From contig NC_090176.1 of the NCBI RefSeq assembly GCF_024679245.1, positions 50,580,615-50,644,614 of the forward strand: a stretch of 64,000 bases of DNA, read 5' to 3'. The translations under genes were made by a program, and so were the position numbers. The notes below the pieces were generated by a model. The model was not told the DNA's origin. It saw only the letters and a list, made by a program, of their open reading frames with translations, and did no database searches. Source of the stretch: Pseudorasbora parva (taxonomy: Eukaryota > Chordata > Actinopteri > Cypriniformes > Gobionidae). Each line of letters begins with the position of its first letter. Within the stretch, counting starts at the first letter, position 1. Below, one piece after another: positions 12,279 to 24,900 of the stretch.

Positions 12279-13640
12279 GTGATTTGACTGAACCTCTTCT
12301 GCTTCTGCTGCGAGATGAGAACACATCTTTACAATTTTCTGGGTCTTAAAAGAGTGCGTTTGTGATATATGTCCTTATTTCATGTAAAACGCTAGCTCGC
12401 TCTGTCTGGATGCGTTTAAATCTGCTCTAAGTTTGCGTTTTTGTCTCCTCTCACACATGCGCTCTTCAATAAGCCGATAGAAAGCAGGTTAATGCGTTTA
12501 CATGCCGCGCAAAATCGGGGTAAGAGGGAAAAAACGACCTGTCTCGACCGGTTTATTCTTACGCCGTTTATGACCTTACTCTGATAAAAGAAAACGGTTA
12601 CCGCGTTTACATGACCATGATCAATGTCGGCTTATTAGGCATAATCGTCTTAAGAACGTGCATGGGTCAAAATTAAACATTTTTATATATATATATATAT
12701 TAAGGATATTAAGATCATGTTCCATGAAGATATTTAGTAAATTTCCTACTGTAAATATATATAAAAATGTATTATTAGTAATAATCATTACTACGGACTT
12801 AATTTGGTCAACTTTAAAGGAGATTTTCTCAATATTTAGATTTTTTTGCACCCTCAGATTCCAGTTTTTTAAATAGTTGGATCTCGGCCGAATTTTGTCC
12901 AGACAAACTACATCAGTGGAAATCTTATTTATTCAACTTTCATATGATTCATATGGTTTTGTGGTCTAGTGTCACATTTACTGACTTTCTAGTGTTGCTT
13001 TGATAAATAGATGACTGGGAAGTGCCTGATTGGTTTCACTTGATCCCCCAAACACTTTTGATTTGCATGAGCTATTTTTCCATCAAAAGTTGCAATATTT
13101 ACCTTGTGCAAAAAACATTTGCAAATTAAAGCTGCCCTACCATCCCATGTGTTCAAAAGCGCTTTTCTCCTCATTCATAAATGAGTCTCAGACGAAATTC
13201 AATAAAGCTGTCATGTTCTTTTGCGTTGGGATGCTGGTGTTTGGGAACGCAATCGTGTGAGACGCTTCTTAAACCAAATCAATCTTTGTCAGTCTGAAAT
13301 CTCCACCTTTCCCTTTAAATAGGGCACTATTAGGGACAGCCATCTGTAGTGGTGTCCGAAACCATAGTGGACGTTATTGAGCGCACTCATTCAATCCCAT
13401 AATGCAGCACAATAACAATCAACGGCTAGAGAATACCCATAATGCAATGTGAGAGTTGCGCGTTGAATGAATTTCCACATCTGACCAGAAAATGCCGCCC
13501 GCAGCTGAATCATCCATCCATTTTCCAAACCACTGGTCCATTGTGGGTACAGCATAATATCATACATAAATTCCTTTTTACTTGATAATTGTTTTATTAA
13601 AGGGTCATAATACACACAGTTTCAGCCAGTCTTGTGTTAA
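12279..13640. other. No gene seen
   Basis: Scattered repeat pieces (CGTTTACATG motifs 12480-12620, a short TA run near 12690) and AT-rich sequence with frequent stops on both strands. Confidence 0.5.
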
Positions 13641-14117
13641 TCTTGAGTATTTATAGAATAAATGTTGATCCTTCATATCTCACAAGAGTCTTTAGTTTAT
13701 CAGATTTATAAAAGACAGATACACTGAACCGATTCTTTCAGAAAACAGTTGAGTCCGTGGAGGCGTGCAGTGGGCGGAGCTAAAGACACACACACACACA
13801 CACACTTGTTTTTGTGAAATGTGGGGACATTGGCGTAATTGGTTTTTATACTGTGCAAACCGTATTTTCTATCCCCCTACACTGCCCCTGCCCTTAAACC
13901 CACACACACACACACTGCCCCAAACCTACCCATCACAGGAAACATTCTGTATTTTTACTTTCCCATAAAAACTCCTCCTGTGTGATAAAAGTGGGGACTT
14001 TTATTTTTCACCCTCTTTTGTAATACCTGTAATACTTCATATTTCACCCTCTATTGTAATACCTAGTCGTACCCATGTCATTATACACGTTTGTGTCCTG
14101 ATATTTCACAAAAACAA

Positions 14118-14158
<41 letters not shown>

Positions 14159-14160
14159 TT
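13641..14160. repeat. CA-microsatellite-associated repeat (GTGGGGACA family)
   Basis: A TTTATAAAAGACAGATACAC segment, a CA run (13783-13804), GTGGGGACATTGGCGTAATT, a CTGCCCCTGCCC segment and another CA run (14126-14153). The same order of blocks recurs at 62520-63350 and parts at 44480-44780, 53260-53580, 53810-54110 and 54370-54600. Confidence 0.7.
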
Positions 14161-14631
14161 ATTAAAATGTAGCAAATGAGTTTCAAGATAAGATAGAAAA
14201 TTAAAACTAAGTGTTAACATCCAACATATTGTATCTAACAGAGGAAGTTTGTGAAGATCAGAGTATAGAGAAAGAAAGGCCCAACAGATGAAGATATTCA
14301 CAGAATGAAAAGAGAGAAAAGAAAGAAGACCAGAGTCTGTGCTTGGGTAACAGGAAGAGACTGGGGGAAGTTCCCTTTTGAAGTCCTCATACTTATCTTG
14401 CAACCATTTTTAAGATGTACTTATCAGACAAAATGTACGCCAGCAGGTCTGAAAAGGTCACCAATCGTGCTTATAACGCACATGGATTAATTTAATAAAC
14501 TGGTTTTAACACCTTTAAGACCTTGAAGAGATAGAATAGATCTTGAATTATGCAGAGATGGAAATTGGTCATTAGTCAACAGAAAAGGCGCTATAATTTT
14601 TAACCATTTAATTTAAATGTGACAAACTTAA

Positions 14632-16213
14632 ACGTGCAGTATGCAACTTTTGGCCACTAGGGGTCACTCATTCAAAATAATAACAACTGACGTACTTTGG
14701 TGACGTCGGGAAAGTGCGTGGGCTCATGGGAGTTGTTGTCATTATTGCCACTGTCAACCAGCGAATCTGGCATCTCCAGCAGAAAACATGTTCACTGACA
14801 AGGTAATTGATTGTTATATTACATCTCTATTATTGTTAAGTTTAGTTACGGCTTTTCACTTTATGTAATGTCAATCTAATGAAATAGCAGCAAGCTACCG
14901 TTACTTAACAAACTTATCAGTAACGTTAGCTAATGTGTGAGACAGAATGTTGTGCGGGCGGTCGCTATGCCAACATACCTATAAGTTGGTAGGCTATGTT
15001 GACATATTAACCGCGCATCATAATTTGAGTTACTCAAATTATAGATATATTGACATGGCATCCGCGATTGTCGAACATTCTGTATATCAACTGTTCAATA
15101 CGGAAATACATTTCAATTTAGTTTATCATTACCAACATAAAACAGTAAATGAGAGAACCAGCACCAGCAATACGTTGTTCATTGGAACACGCGCTGTATC
15201 GCTCCCCACGTTCATCAATCATTCTAATAAACATTTATTTTGGAACTCAGAGATATATGAATAAGTAGATCATTATTAAATCAATATTATATGTAGCTAG
15301 TATTAACATATGATAAAAGTGACGGTCACCTTATATTAATTGACCAAGATAGTGGCATATTACCTTATGAAGCTAACGTTACTTTCTCCAGCTACATATA
15401 AAACCAATAATAGCTAGTCCATCTGCGTTTTACACATGACATCATCGTGTCACCAAATATACGGATAGAAATACTTTTGAATCAGTTTTTAAAAAAATAG
15501 CTCTTTCAGTCTCCAAAAACAGAGAATCCGCCTGTTTGAAAAGCCGATACAAAATGGATAACATTACGTATTCAGCTAAACGCGTCTCAATGTGGTCAAG
15601 ATCGCTATGCAATATGCAAACATACAGCATGTTATGATTATATGATTATTATGTTAGCTGAATGGTTACTTAAATGACCTGTTTATTAAAACACAAGCGA
15701 GATCAGCATCTCTCTGCAGTCCGAGCTTGTCACGAAGATTTCGCCATCTTTCAAAGGCTTCTCCAAGGTTTACACGTCTCTTGCTTCTTCTACTGTCCCA
15801 AAATCTTCTCGGGTCATTTTTTTCACCCGTACGTTTGCGCTTTGTTGAGCTGACAAAACGTACAGGCAAAGAGTAGTCATGATCCATTATCATACAGACT
15901 TTTTTATACGGGGGTTCCCCTTATACTGTCTGTCAGTGTTCCTCTTTGAGTTTGGCGGTTCCGCCCATAGATATCTATGGTTCCGCCGAGTTCCGCAGGA
16001 AGCAAGACGCAAACGTGGATATGACGTGAAAGACTGGCGACATAACGGAAATAAAGACACGGTCCGTGTCTTCGAATTAAAATATTAATTTCTCTGGATT
16101 TAGAAGTTAATTAGAACTGTCGGGATAATGTAAACACACAACTTTAAAAAATATATAACATAGATATAGTGATCTTTTATATTTTTAATGCTGAAACATT
16201 ACATATTGTGCCT
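14632..16213 (-). mobile_element. TTAA-flanked transposon, 1.6 kb
   Basis: TTAA at 14628-14631 and 16214-16217 flank ends ACGTGCAGTATGCAACTTT and (reverse complement) AGGCACAATATGTAATGTT. TTAA target sites fit piggyBac- or Kolobok-type elements. One possible exon (15666-15893, minus) is inside. Confidence 0.65.
15666..15893 (-). pseudogene. Possible transposon exon, 75 codons
   Basis: ATG on the minus strand at 15891-15893 opens a basic protein: MIMDHDYSLPVRFV, a KRKRTGEKNDPRRF patch, then FERWRNLRDKLGLQRDADLA. The RWR...LR...DADLA pattern looks like a small helical DNA-binding motif. It sits in a TTAA-flanked element. I do not recognise the family with confidence. Confidence 0.4.
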
Positions 16214-18004
16214 TTAAATCGTTGTGCCAACCACTGAAATCACATGTAGTCGAGGGGATTACCTCATATAACAGAAGGCTGGAGTTGCTGCCCAATGTGC
16301 ATCATCTGCTCAGTGTTTTATATTATCCAGTGATTTACAGTAAACAGCAAACAGCATGTGTGTGTTTTGAACAATTTGGAGAAATTATTTTTCACATTTC
16401 ACAAATTAAATCTTGAGTGGTTCAGTCTCATAAAGCAGTAAAACATTAACTCCACTGTCTGTAAGGTCTGGTATATAAACTTCCAGAAAACATTAATGTT
16501 TAAATGACTTGTGTATCAGGTTCCATGTGACTTAATTTCTTCCATTATTCAAAATATAACTTTTTTGTGTTCCTCAGAAGACAGAAGGTCACACTGGTTT
16601 AGAACAACATGAGGGTAAATAAATGATGCAGAATTTTCCGTTTTGGGTGCACTATTCTTGTATTGTAATTGACTGAATTTTCACCTGTTGATAGGTTTGA
16701 TATACGGATGTGAAATAATCCTGTTTTGTCAATTTTACAGGAGCACTTCTGTGATGCTGCCAGTGGATATCTTGCTTGTTCAGAGAAACACGTCTGGATG
16801 ATAATGAGACTAACTCTCTCCGAGGAGGTCCAAACACCATTAACTCAGAACTGACTCAGATGCTACAAGGGAGGCCATTTTTAACTTATTGCCAATACAG
16901 CATTTGAAGAAGGGTTCGTGAACTGGCTTTTTTATACTGTTGTCTGTGTTCAACTGAGGTTTTTACATTAAAAAACATCATTATGAATAAGTATAGGCTA
17001 TTTTCTACCCTGGTTTTGGGCCTAGCTCTTGAAAACGCTCGGTTTTTATGGGCGTGCCACACTGAAGACTTGGAAGTAAGTGTGATAGATTGAATATTGC
17101 ACTCCAGTAACATGAGCCTTGGAATACCATAGATTGATAGTCAACTGTAGTGTTAAAATGTTAGTCTCATAGAACGCCAGCAAGTGGCGGCATTGTTACA
17201 TGGAGGGGTTATGACACTGCTTGTGCATGAGTTTCGCGTGAGTTTGAAAGTTCGATTTTTTTTGCGAGTTATAATGTGTGGGGGATTGCGCTGCAACTAA
17301 AACCTCTAATTTCTGTTTAACAGTTAGGCTGGTGTGAGACTTGTGTATGAATGCTTATGATGTTATTGTGTATGTTCCTGAATTGTTTGCATAGAGTGTG
17401 AAGCTTAATAGTGCTATACGTTGATTTGAGTTTGAATGTGTGTTTAAATGTTTGACTCTGCGCTTGCGTGTGTGCCTGTGTGTTTTCTTGACTGCACACT
17501 GGGAAGTGTTACATAAACGCCCACTGCTATGATTGGATAACATTTTTGCATATTATAATGAGCTTCAGCTCCTTTAAACATGAGGAATTGTTTTGAAAAC
17601 TTTCAATGTGGAGAAATGGGAACTGAAATGATTCGCCCACAGGGTTCGCAAAGTGATGATTTATCTCTCATCCACCCGCAATTAACTGGAATATTATTTT
17701 TTATTACTTGCCCGGCCCGATCGGTGAATATAACCTCGAACTGTGCATAACACACACACACGTGTGTATTTCACTATTTAAGATCCCTAGCCCTTACATG
17801 TTCGAAGTCTGATCATGAATCGCAGGACAATAAACCAACAACACCTCAAATACAAAGGATACTCCAGCCCGAGACAGCATGGTTATGTTTAGTTAGACAC
17901 TTACATAATCAGTAGATTTCAAACATAATGCAATACTATCACATATAAAAAACACGTTTTACTCACATAATTGTTGCATCATTCCTGTCAGATCCAGAAA
18001 CCAC
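16214..18004. other. No gene seen; repeat fragments
   Basis: Pieces of dispersed repeats at 16560-16660 (an end of the CACCCAAAA type) and 16866-17070 (AACTGGCTTTTTTATACTGT, inverted relative at 36660-36870). No splice-supported exon. Confidence 0.45.
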
Positions 18005-18700
18005 TAGCCTGGATGCCAGCCGAACTTAGCCCCGCCCACATTTTTTTTAGGTCGGGCAATTCGGTCTGGACTCGCTCCATAGAGGAGTAATTATCTCTGA
18101 ACAGTAACTGTTTGGACCAATGAGATCATCAGGGCGGGCTTTAGCCGATGACGGACCAATGATCAACAGTACCGTAATCATCACGTCATCAAAGGGGCTT
18201 GGATTATATTTGCCCTAATCCTAAACGAAGAGCTTGTTCGTATCTGCATCACCTTCACAATTTCTCTCAGAAATGATCATGTTGGGTAAGTGCTCTGTGT
18301 ATCATTAAATTCTGGTATTTTTTTACAACACCGGCAAAGATCGTTTATTCCAGCGCACGTGCAGACAGGGTTGCCAAGTTTTTACAACAAAACCCGCCAA
18401 CTACTAGCCCTAAACAATAGCTTCTCGGGGGTTGTCCGGGGAAAAAAAGGTGTTTGGGGGGTAAAATGTGTGTTATTTTGGCAAGGTTGCTGCTAAAATT
18501 CGCACTCATGGGTCTATATATCACATAATAGTCGCTTCAACACGTAGACATAGAAAACAACTTCTTCTTTGCTCTGATTGGTTGTTGGTCTGTCCAATTG
18601 AGGTCTTTCCTGGCTCGGTTGAAACACGCCCCATAATCACAGCCCAATGGAGGATCAGACTCTTATTCTGACTAGAATTGAGTATGACCACGTCAGGCTA
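18005..18700. mobile_element. Dispersed element A, copy 2 (unexpanded)
   Basis: TAGCCTGGATGCCAGCCGAA to CCACGTCAGGCTA, 696 bp, closely matching the flanks of copy 1 (10451-12278) but with a single 60-base unit at about 18117-18170. It shows the state before the minisatellite expansion. Confidence 0.85.
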
Positions 18701-18827
18701 AGAAACATTGTTTTTAAAATCTCATCCTGTCTGCAAATTCAGTCTCTTGTTTACAAACAAATTCACAGTGAAAAGCGAACAAATGCAATGTCTTCCCCAT
18801 GTGAGCTCGATATTCATTAAAAATAAG

Positions 18828-19330
18828 GTTAAACCCATAGACTGTAAAAAAAAAAAAAAAATGGACGTAGTGTACGTGACATCACCCATTGGATTCTGAA
18901 GAGCAGTTCTGAACCATAAAGTAGGGTCGAGCTGGCCGTAGCCATATTGGCAGCGCATCATCGCTCAGATAACAGAAAATGGGTAAAGAGGCGGAACGTG
19001 GGCGGAGCTGAACTACCGCGATGACTAACAGACGGGATAAATGGCTATCCACCTGTCACTCAAAGTGGCCACGCCCTTAATAATGCAGAACTTTAAGGCT
19101 TTATATAATGTAAACGAATGGGTTATAAAAACATTCACCCCCCTCACAGTTGTCATGAAGGTCAAAATTAGCCGTACAAACCAAAACCACAATTTGTACC
19201 AGACTGTAAACTTTAAACGTTTTTTTCTGCTGTAAAGTTGGGCATTTTAACATGGGGCTCAATGAGATTCTGCTCCTTCTGGAGCCAGTCCCTATTGGCG
19301 AGAATATATTGTTGAATAAAGTCAAAAGAG
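18828..19330. repeat. Dispersed repeat with CCATAGACTGTAAAAA end
   Basis: CCATAGACTGTAAAAAAAAA followed by ATGGACGTAGTGTACGTGAC. A related end, in reverse, closes the TSD-flanked insertion at 22709-23362. Right boundary near GCTCCTTCTGGAGCCAGTCC is approximate. Confidence 0.5.
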
Positions 19331-19769
19331 AATACAAATTTCCAAAGAGGAAATCATGTTTGGATCATTCCCACAGTCCTGTATTGCAGATTATGATCAG
19401 TCACTTTGGTATTAAGAAATTATTGTAGGCTATGTGTGTGTGCGCGTGTGTGTGTTTATTGAATTCCAACCATACAAAACAACCCAGCATGTTCTCAAGA
19501 CTTTTAACAAACTAACAATGTAAATTCAAATAAGGATACAATAGTAACTAAATAAAAATAAATGAAATGACAGATCATCAATGACAGCCTTAAATTTATT
19601 TAACAGGATTTGTTTTGTTCAAGAGCAATTTCTGAAGGTTTATTTATAACCTGAGTTCAGCTGCAAGACAATGAGTCCATCTAGTGGAAACACACGATAC
19701 TACAGTATGACTAAAATACACAGCAACAGATGAAATACATCTAATGTATGCGAGCCGGACAGTAGTAGT

Positions 19770-20179
19770 AGAGTATTTTTCCTTTCAAAGTAATTTTGTT
19801 TTTCAAGTATATGCACTTTATCGGTGTTCTTCTTTGGAAAACTTTTACTTCACAACATTCCAAACATTTTTACTCCACTGCGTTTCATATTGAATATCAT
19901 TTAGTACTTAATTACATTAAAAATGTAGTGCTGTATACTTTTACTCAAGTAAAAGTAATTAAAATTGTACTTGAGTACTAGTAAGGAAGTACTATATGTT
20001 TAATGTAATTAAGAGTTAATGGTAAAAAAAAACTTATTTATGAAATGTAGTGGAGTAAAAAGTAGGCTATGACATTATATATTATGCTTTGGAATGCAGT
20101 GAAGTAAAAGTTTTCAAAAGAAAAATACTGATAAAGTATATACTTGAAAAATGTACTTAAGTAGAAAGTAAAAATACTC
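19770..20179. mobile_element. MITE rich in AGTACTTTTACT motifs
   Basis: Left GAGTATTTTTCCTTTCAAAG pairs loosely with the right end CTTTCTACTTTCAT-like complement (AGAAAGTAAAAATACTCCA). Resembles the interiors of 7521-7702 and 46208-47003. TSD not evident. 20180-20640 shows nothing further. Confidence 0.5.
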
Positions 20180-20639
20180 CATTAGTGTGTGCCTCTGATA
20201 TTATACATAATTAACGCATTTGTATCATTACCTCAGACATAGTAGAGACACCGGGAATTAAATCATGTTTATCAGGCATTCTGGGAGACACAACAAGTGA
20301 ATAGGGAATATCGATGTTCCTATTAAATATTAGATATTATTATGAAAATGTTGCCAGCTACTCACATCATTACACTTCTTTTTTCATTATATGTTGCTCC
20401 AAGAGCACATTAATATGCAAATTAGATCAATTGCATTGAATAAGAAATGTGTGACCATTTCACCGACATATTAAATAGGCCTAAAGTAAAATGGAATATC
20501 AATTAATTACGTTATATCTTGCATAGCTGAGAATCATTTAAACAAAGTGTGGTTAAAAAATCCTAAACCTGAAGATTGTTTTTTCCTGTAGCTACATAAG
20601 TTAATTCCATTTTTTTTAAACAGCTGAGTCCTGTTGTCC

Positions 20640-21060
20640 ACTTAATTTTTCAAAAAAAAAAAAAAAAAAAAAAAAAATCAATTTGTTTCTTATGCTGTAT
20701 ATATATTTTTTCTTATGATATGGAATTTTTTTTTTTAAATTTAAAAGACTCTTAGGAGTATATTATAGAAACCGACTACTTCCTAAAAAGAAAGTGGCAC
20801 CGCAAAACGCCTTCAAAACTTAGTTTCGCATTTGATATTCGCTTGCATTAAAACTAACGCTTTCTGACTGTAGGCTAATAATAGCCTACGAAGACGAGTG
20901 CTTAAGATTGAAGAAAAAAAGAGCAATAAACTGAGATTCCTTCCTTCGGGAATTGCCTGTTGAGTCGCACTCGTTTCCAAACAATCGAAACTGAGGCGTC
21001 CCAAGTTTGTTTTCATTTTAATGCAGCAAAATGGCAGCTTCTCTCAGATGCTCCACCATG
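20640..21060 (+). promoter_or_regulatory. Duplicated promoter/leader, upstream (decoy) copy
   Basis: From AAAAGACTCTTAGGAG (about 20743) to ATGGCAGCTTCTCTC (ATG at 21031) this matches the segment that ends at the functional start codon 413 bases downstream. In this copy the frame goes through a short deletion (AGATGCTCCACC) and stops 14 codons after the ATG. It may be a spare promoter, an alternative leader or a relic. Confidence 0.75.
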
Positions 21061-21084
21061 AATAAAATATAAATACATGAATAA

Positions 21085-21443
21085 AATATAATTTTTCAAA
21101 AAAAAAAAAAAAAAAAACGTTTTTATGCTCTAAGTCTAAACACTGTAATGACAAAAAAAAGAAGCTAAATTCAAAAGACTCTTAGGAGGCTATTATGGAA
21201 ACCGAACACTTCCTAGAAAGAAAGTGGCACCGCAAAACGCCTTTAAAACTTAGTTACCCGCTTCCATGAGGAAAAGTACCGCTTTCTGACTGTAATAGGC
21301 TAGCCTAAGGAGACATAGATGAGTGCTTAACATTGAAGATAAACTGAGATTCCTTCCTTCCGAAATTGCCTGTTGAGTCGCACTCGTTTCCAAACAATCG
21401 AAACTGAGGCGTCCCAAGTTTGTTTTCATTTTAATGCAGCAAA
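21085..21443 (+). promoter_or_regulatory. Proximal promoter/leader of the TRIM-RanBP2 gene
   Basis: Second copy of the duplicated leader, directly before the start codon at 21444. It contains TTCCTAGAA at 21210-21218, an exact TTCNNNGAA STAT-type (GAS) match, next to GGAAACCGAACAC, which is close to an interferon-response element. The upstream copy has TTCCTAAAA at the equivalent place. Interferon control is inferred from motif match and from known behaviour of finTRIM genes. Confidence 0.45.
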
Positions 21444-21995
21444 ATGGCAGCTTCTCTCGATCGGGACTCTCTCAGATGCTCCATCTGTCTGGATCTCTTC
21501 AGAAATCCAGCAATTATTCCCTGTGGACACAGTTTCTGCGCGGACTGCATTGCAGGTCTGTGGGATCAGGATGTGTGCCGATGCCCTAAATGCAAGCATA
21601 CTTTTACGCACAGACCTGCTCTCATAGACTGGCTACAGGTGAAGGAGCTCTCTGAGAAGCTGATGAAGATGAGGACACATGATGAAGATGAAGCTCGTGG
21701 TGATGTGAGCTGTGACTCCTGCACCTTGAGAACGACCAAAGCCTCCCGGTCCTGCCTCACCTGCCTCGCGTCTTACTGCAGCGCACACCTGGAGAAGCAC
21801 AACGAGCTCCACGGCTGGAGGAAACACCAGCTGACCCGCGCCACGGACCTCCAGAGAATAACCTGCTCTCAGCACGGGAAGCTTACCGATGTGTTCTGTC
21901 GGACTGACCAGCTGTGTGTGTGTGTGCTGTGTGCGATACACGAACACAAGGGCCACGACACCATCTCAGCATCTGAGGAAAGAGCAGACAGACAG
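21444..21995 (+). CDS. Exon 1: RING and B-boxes
   Basis: 184 codons, phase 0 end (CAG/GTAGGC). C3HC4 RING complete: Cys12, Cys15, Cys27, His29, Cys32, Cys35, Cys47, Cys50, with the CGHSFC core. A B-box1-like region follows (CDSC...CLTC...CSAHLEKH) and then a B-box2 (CSQH...FC...CVLC...HEHKGH). The ATG is preceded by GCAAA and is the first codon of the [10 protein letters not shown] start typical of finTRIMs. Reading through the donor would add 13 residues before a stop. Confidence 0.92.
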
Positions 21996-24900
21996 GTAGG
22001 CCTAGACCTGTCATGGCAGATTGACAGTGTCTTTTAATATCTAAATGTCTGTGCGTGTGAGAAACCCAGAACAACATTTTTTTGCTAACTTTTCCATTAA
22101 AGTTTTAGTTCACCCAAAAATGAAAATGTGATGTTTGACCCCCAGTGCATCCAACATGTAGGTGTGTTTGTTTCTTCAGTAGAACACAAATTAAGATTTT
22201 TAACTCAACCGTTGCTGTGTGTCAGTCATATAATGATGTGAATGGGTAACAATTCTATGAGAGCAAAACAAACAAACAAAAAAACATGCTTAGAGAATAT
22301 GCACAAAAACCCTGCTGCTCCTGACGACACATTAATGTCTTAAGACACGAACCGATCGGTTTCTGTGAGAAACACAACAGTATTTATGTTTTTTTTTTTA
22401 CCTCATATTCCGATGAGTCTCATGAAGTTTTCCCATCGGCTATTACTTCCGTCTGATGAGGTCAAACTGGTGCAATTATATATATTATGCAGATTCCTTA
22501 ATCGACCGATCTGCACTGGCACTAATGAGGAATTTATGTATATATCTACCGTATTTTCCGGACTATAAGTCGCACTTTTTTTCATCGTTTGGCTGGTCCT
22601 GCAACTTATAGTCAGGTGCGACTTATATATCAAATTTAATTCACACTGACGGACAAGAATAAACATATAGCCGCGAGAGGGCGCTCTATGCTGCTCCTGT
22701 AGCCTACCAAAGCGGGTAATCTAGCGCTCGGAAAGCGTTCCCCCCATAGGGGCGGCCATTGCTAACCAAGCCATCACCTGCTATTAGCATCCCATTGACT
22801 CCCATTCATTTTTGAGTCACTTAGACAGTGAATAACTTTACATCTGAGACGTTTAAAGACTCCATTTGTCCATTGTTTATTTCTAAAGAAACACGACAAT
22901 GCATAAAAGGCTCCATTACCGTCGCCCCGCAGAAGCTGTTTTTGTAAAAATAGGCTAACGATTGCGTCATAACCAACGCGACTCGGTCGCACAGTAGAGA
23001 AATTACCGTATAGACCTGAGGAGACGCTCGCAGGCAATCTTTTACTGTCTATGAGACAGTCGGGGGGACGTGGAGACATAAAGTCTGATAAAGTCAAGGG
23101 GGAAGAATGGGGAGAAGCCCATAGTGAGCCAAAAGCAACGGGAGAAAATATTTAAACAACGTGATTCAGATTTCACTTTCCACAACTACTAGAAGACCTA
23201 CAGCTGTCAGACAGGAGGCTCACGTCACATCTACGTCCTCAAGCTCAGTCTGAGCCGGCGCAGTTCGCTCAGCCATCAGGAAGTGAGTGCCCCTAGGTTG
23301 ACTTCATTATTTCACCGTTGACGTCAATGGGGTCGCTGTGTCCATTTCTTTTACTGTCTATGAGCCTACCCCAGAAAAAAATAACAGAAAACAGAAAAAC
23401 TCTTAACTGAAATATTAACTTAAAGACAACAACTTAGAAAGACTGAACACAAACAAAATGCCCCCATAAAGAAAATCCTATTCTGCAAAATACAAACTGC
23501 ATGTAGTAAAATATGCAGCGGAGAACGATTCACACAGCGTTCGTCTCGCGCGGCAGAGCCTCTCCCGGCAGAGAGTTCAAGCGTCTGTGGACTCGTTCCT
23601 TCAGCTCTGGCCATCTTGCTTTCAGTCCGCTAGTAGCTTTCTTCTTTTTCTTCATTTCAGTTAAAGTAACCTCTGCTTTTCGCCAGTCCCTTACAAGTTT
23701 CTCACTCACTTTAAACTTTCTTTCTTCTGCTCGGTTATTTACAGTAAGCGGGCACGGCCGAGTGCTCTGCCCCAATGCGACTTATAGTCCAGTGCGACTT
23801 ATATATGTATTTTTCCTCTTCATGACGCATTTTTTGACTGATGCGACTTATACTCCGGAGCGATTTATAGTCCGGAAAAAATGAGTATGTCTATGATCGC
23901 ACCAGTTTGACCTTACCAAACGGAAGTAATAGCCGATGGGAAAACTTGATGAGACTCGTTGGGATATGAGGTAAAGAAATAACATAAATACTGTTGTGTT
24001 TCTCACAGAAACCGATCGGTTCGTGTCTTAAGACATTAATGTGTCGTCAGGAGCAGCAGGGTTTTTGTGCATGTTGTTTAAGCATGTTTTTTTGTTTTTG
24101 TTTGTAGTGCTCTCATAGAATTGTTACCCATTCACATCATTATATGACTGACACACAGCAACGGTTAAGTAACAGTGAAGTAAAAAATCTTCATTTGTGT
24201 TCTCCTGAATAAACAAACACACCTACATGTTGGATGCACTGGGGGTCAGCAGATAAACATCACATTTTCATCTTTGGGTGGAAAAGTTTAATGGAAAAGT
24301 TTTCATTAATAATGTATTATAAAAAAATGAAATTAACATGAACTAAGATTAATAAATACTGTAGAATTAGTTTGTTAACTAAAGTAATTAACTAATGAAA
24401 CATTATTGTAACATGTTAATATCTAACATAATGTGCATTTACAGGTTTTATTTGTGGTTAAAAATGAAAATAAATATATTTTCTGTTGCCAGAGGAAGTT
24501 AATGGAAACACGTGTGAAGTTTCTGCAGAACATCCAAGACAGAGAGAAGGATTTTACAGAGCTAACGCAGGCAGAGGAGTCGATCCGAGTGAGTATTGAT
24601 CAGCTGTGATGAGTATTGATCATAATGATTCCAATATATGTGAAATATATTTGTTTTGTGATTGTTCTTCCTGGAGCAGTGTTCAGCACAGACAGCAGAC
24701 ACAGAAAGTGAACGAATCTTCAGCGAGGTGTTGTGCTGCGTTCAGAAAACATGCTGCCGCGTGAAAGAACTGATTGCAGATCAAAAAAGAGATGAAGTCA
24801 ATCGTGTTGAAGGACTTCAGGAGAAAGTCCAGCAGAAGATCGCCGACATGAAGATGAAGGTGTCTGAGCTTGATCAGTTTATGACCACTGAAGATCACAT

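Larger units (their letters stand above)
22549..23885 (-). mobile_element. pogo-type element, degenerate
   Basis: Ends CCGTATTTTCCGGACTATAA and TTATAGTCCGGAAAAAATGAG, with TA at 22547-22548 and 23886-23887. Repeated GCGACTTATA motifs next to both ends are typical of this fish family. Remaining coding sequence is a minus-strand fragment (23530-23775). A further element (22709-23362) is inserted inside. Confidence 0.8.
22088..24300. mobile_element. Long foldback element with a pogo insertion in its loop
   Basis: Left arm 22088-22473 and right arm 23899-24300 are inverted copies (for example AACCGATCGGTTTCTGTGAG against CTCACAGAAACCGATCGGTT). The pogo element 22549-23885 occupies the loop. Lies wholly in intron 1 of the chimeric gene; transcripts would form a roughly 390-bp hairpin. 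Confidence 0.88.
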
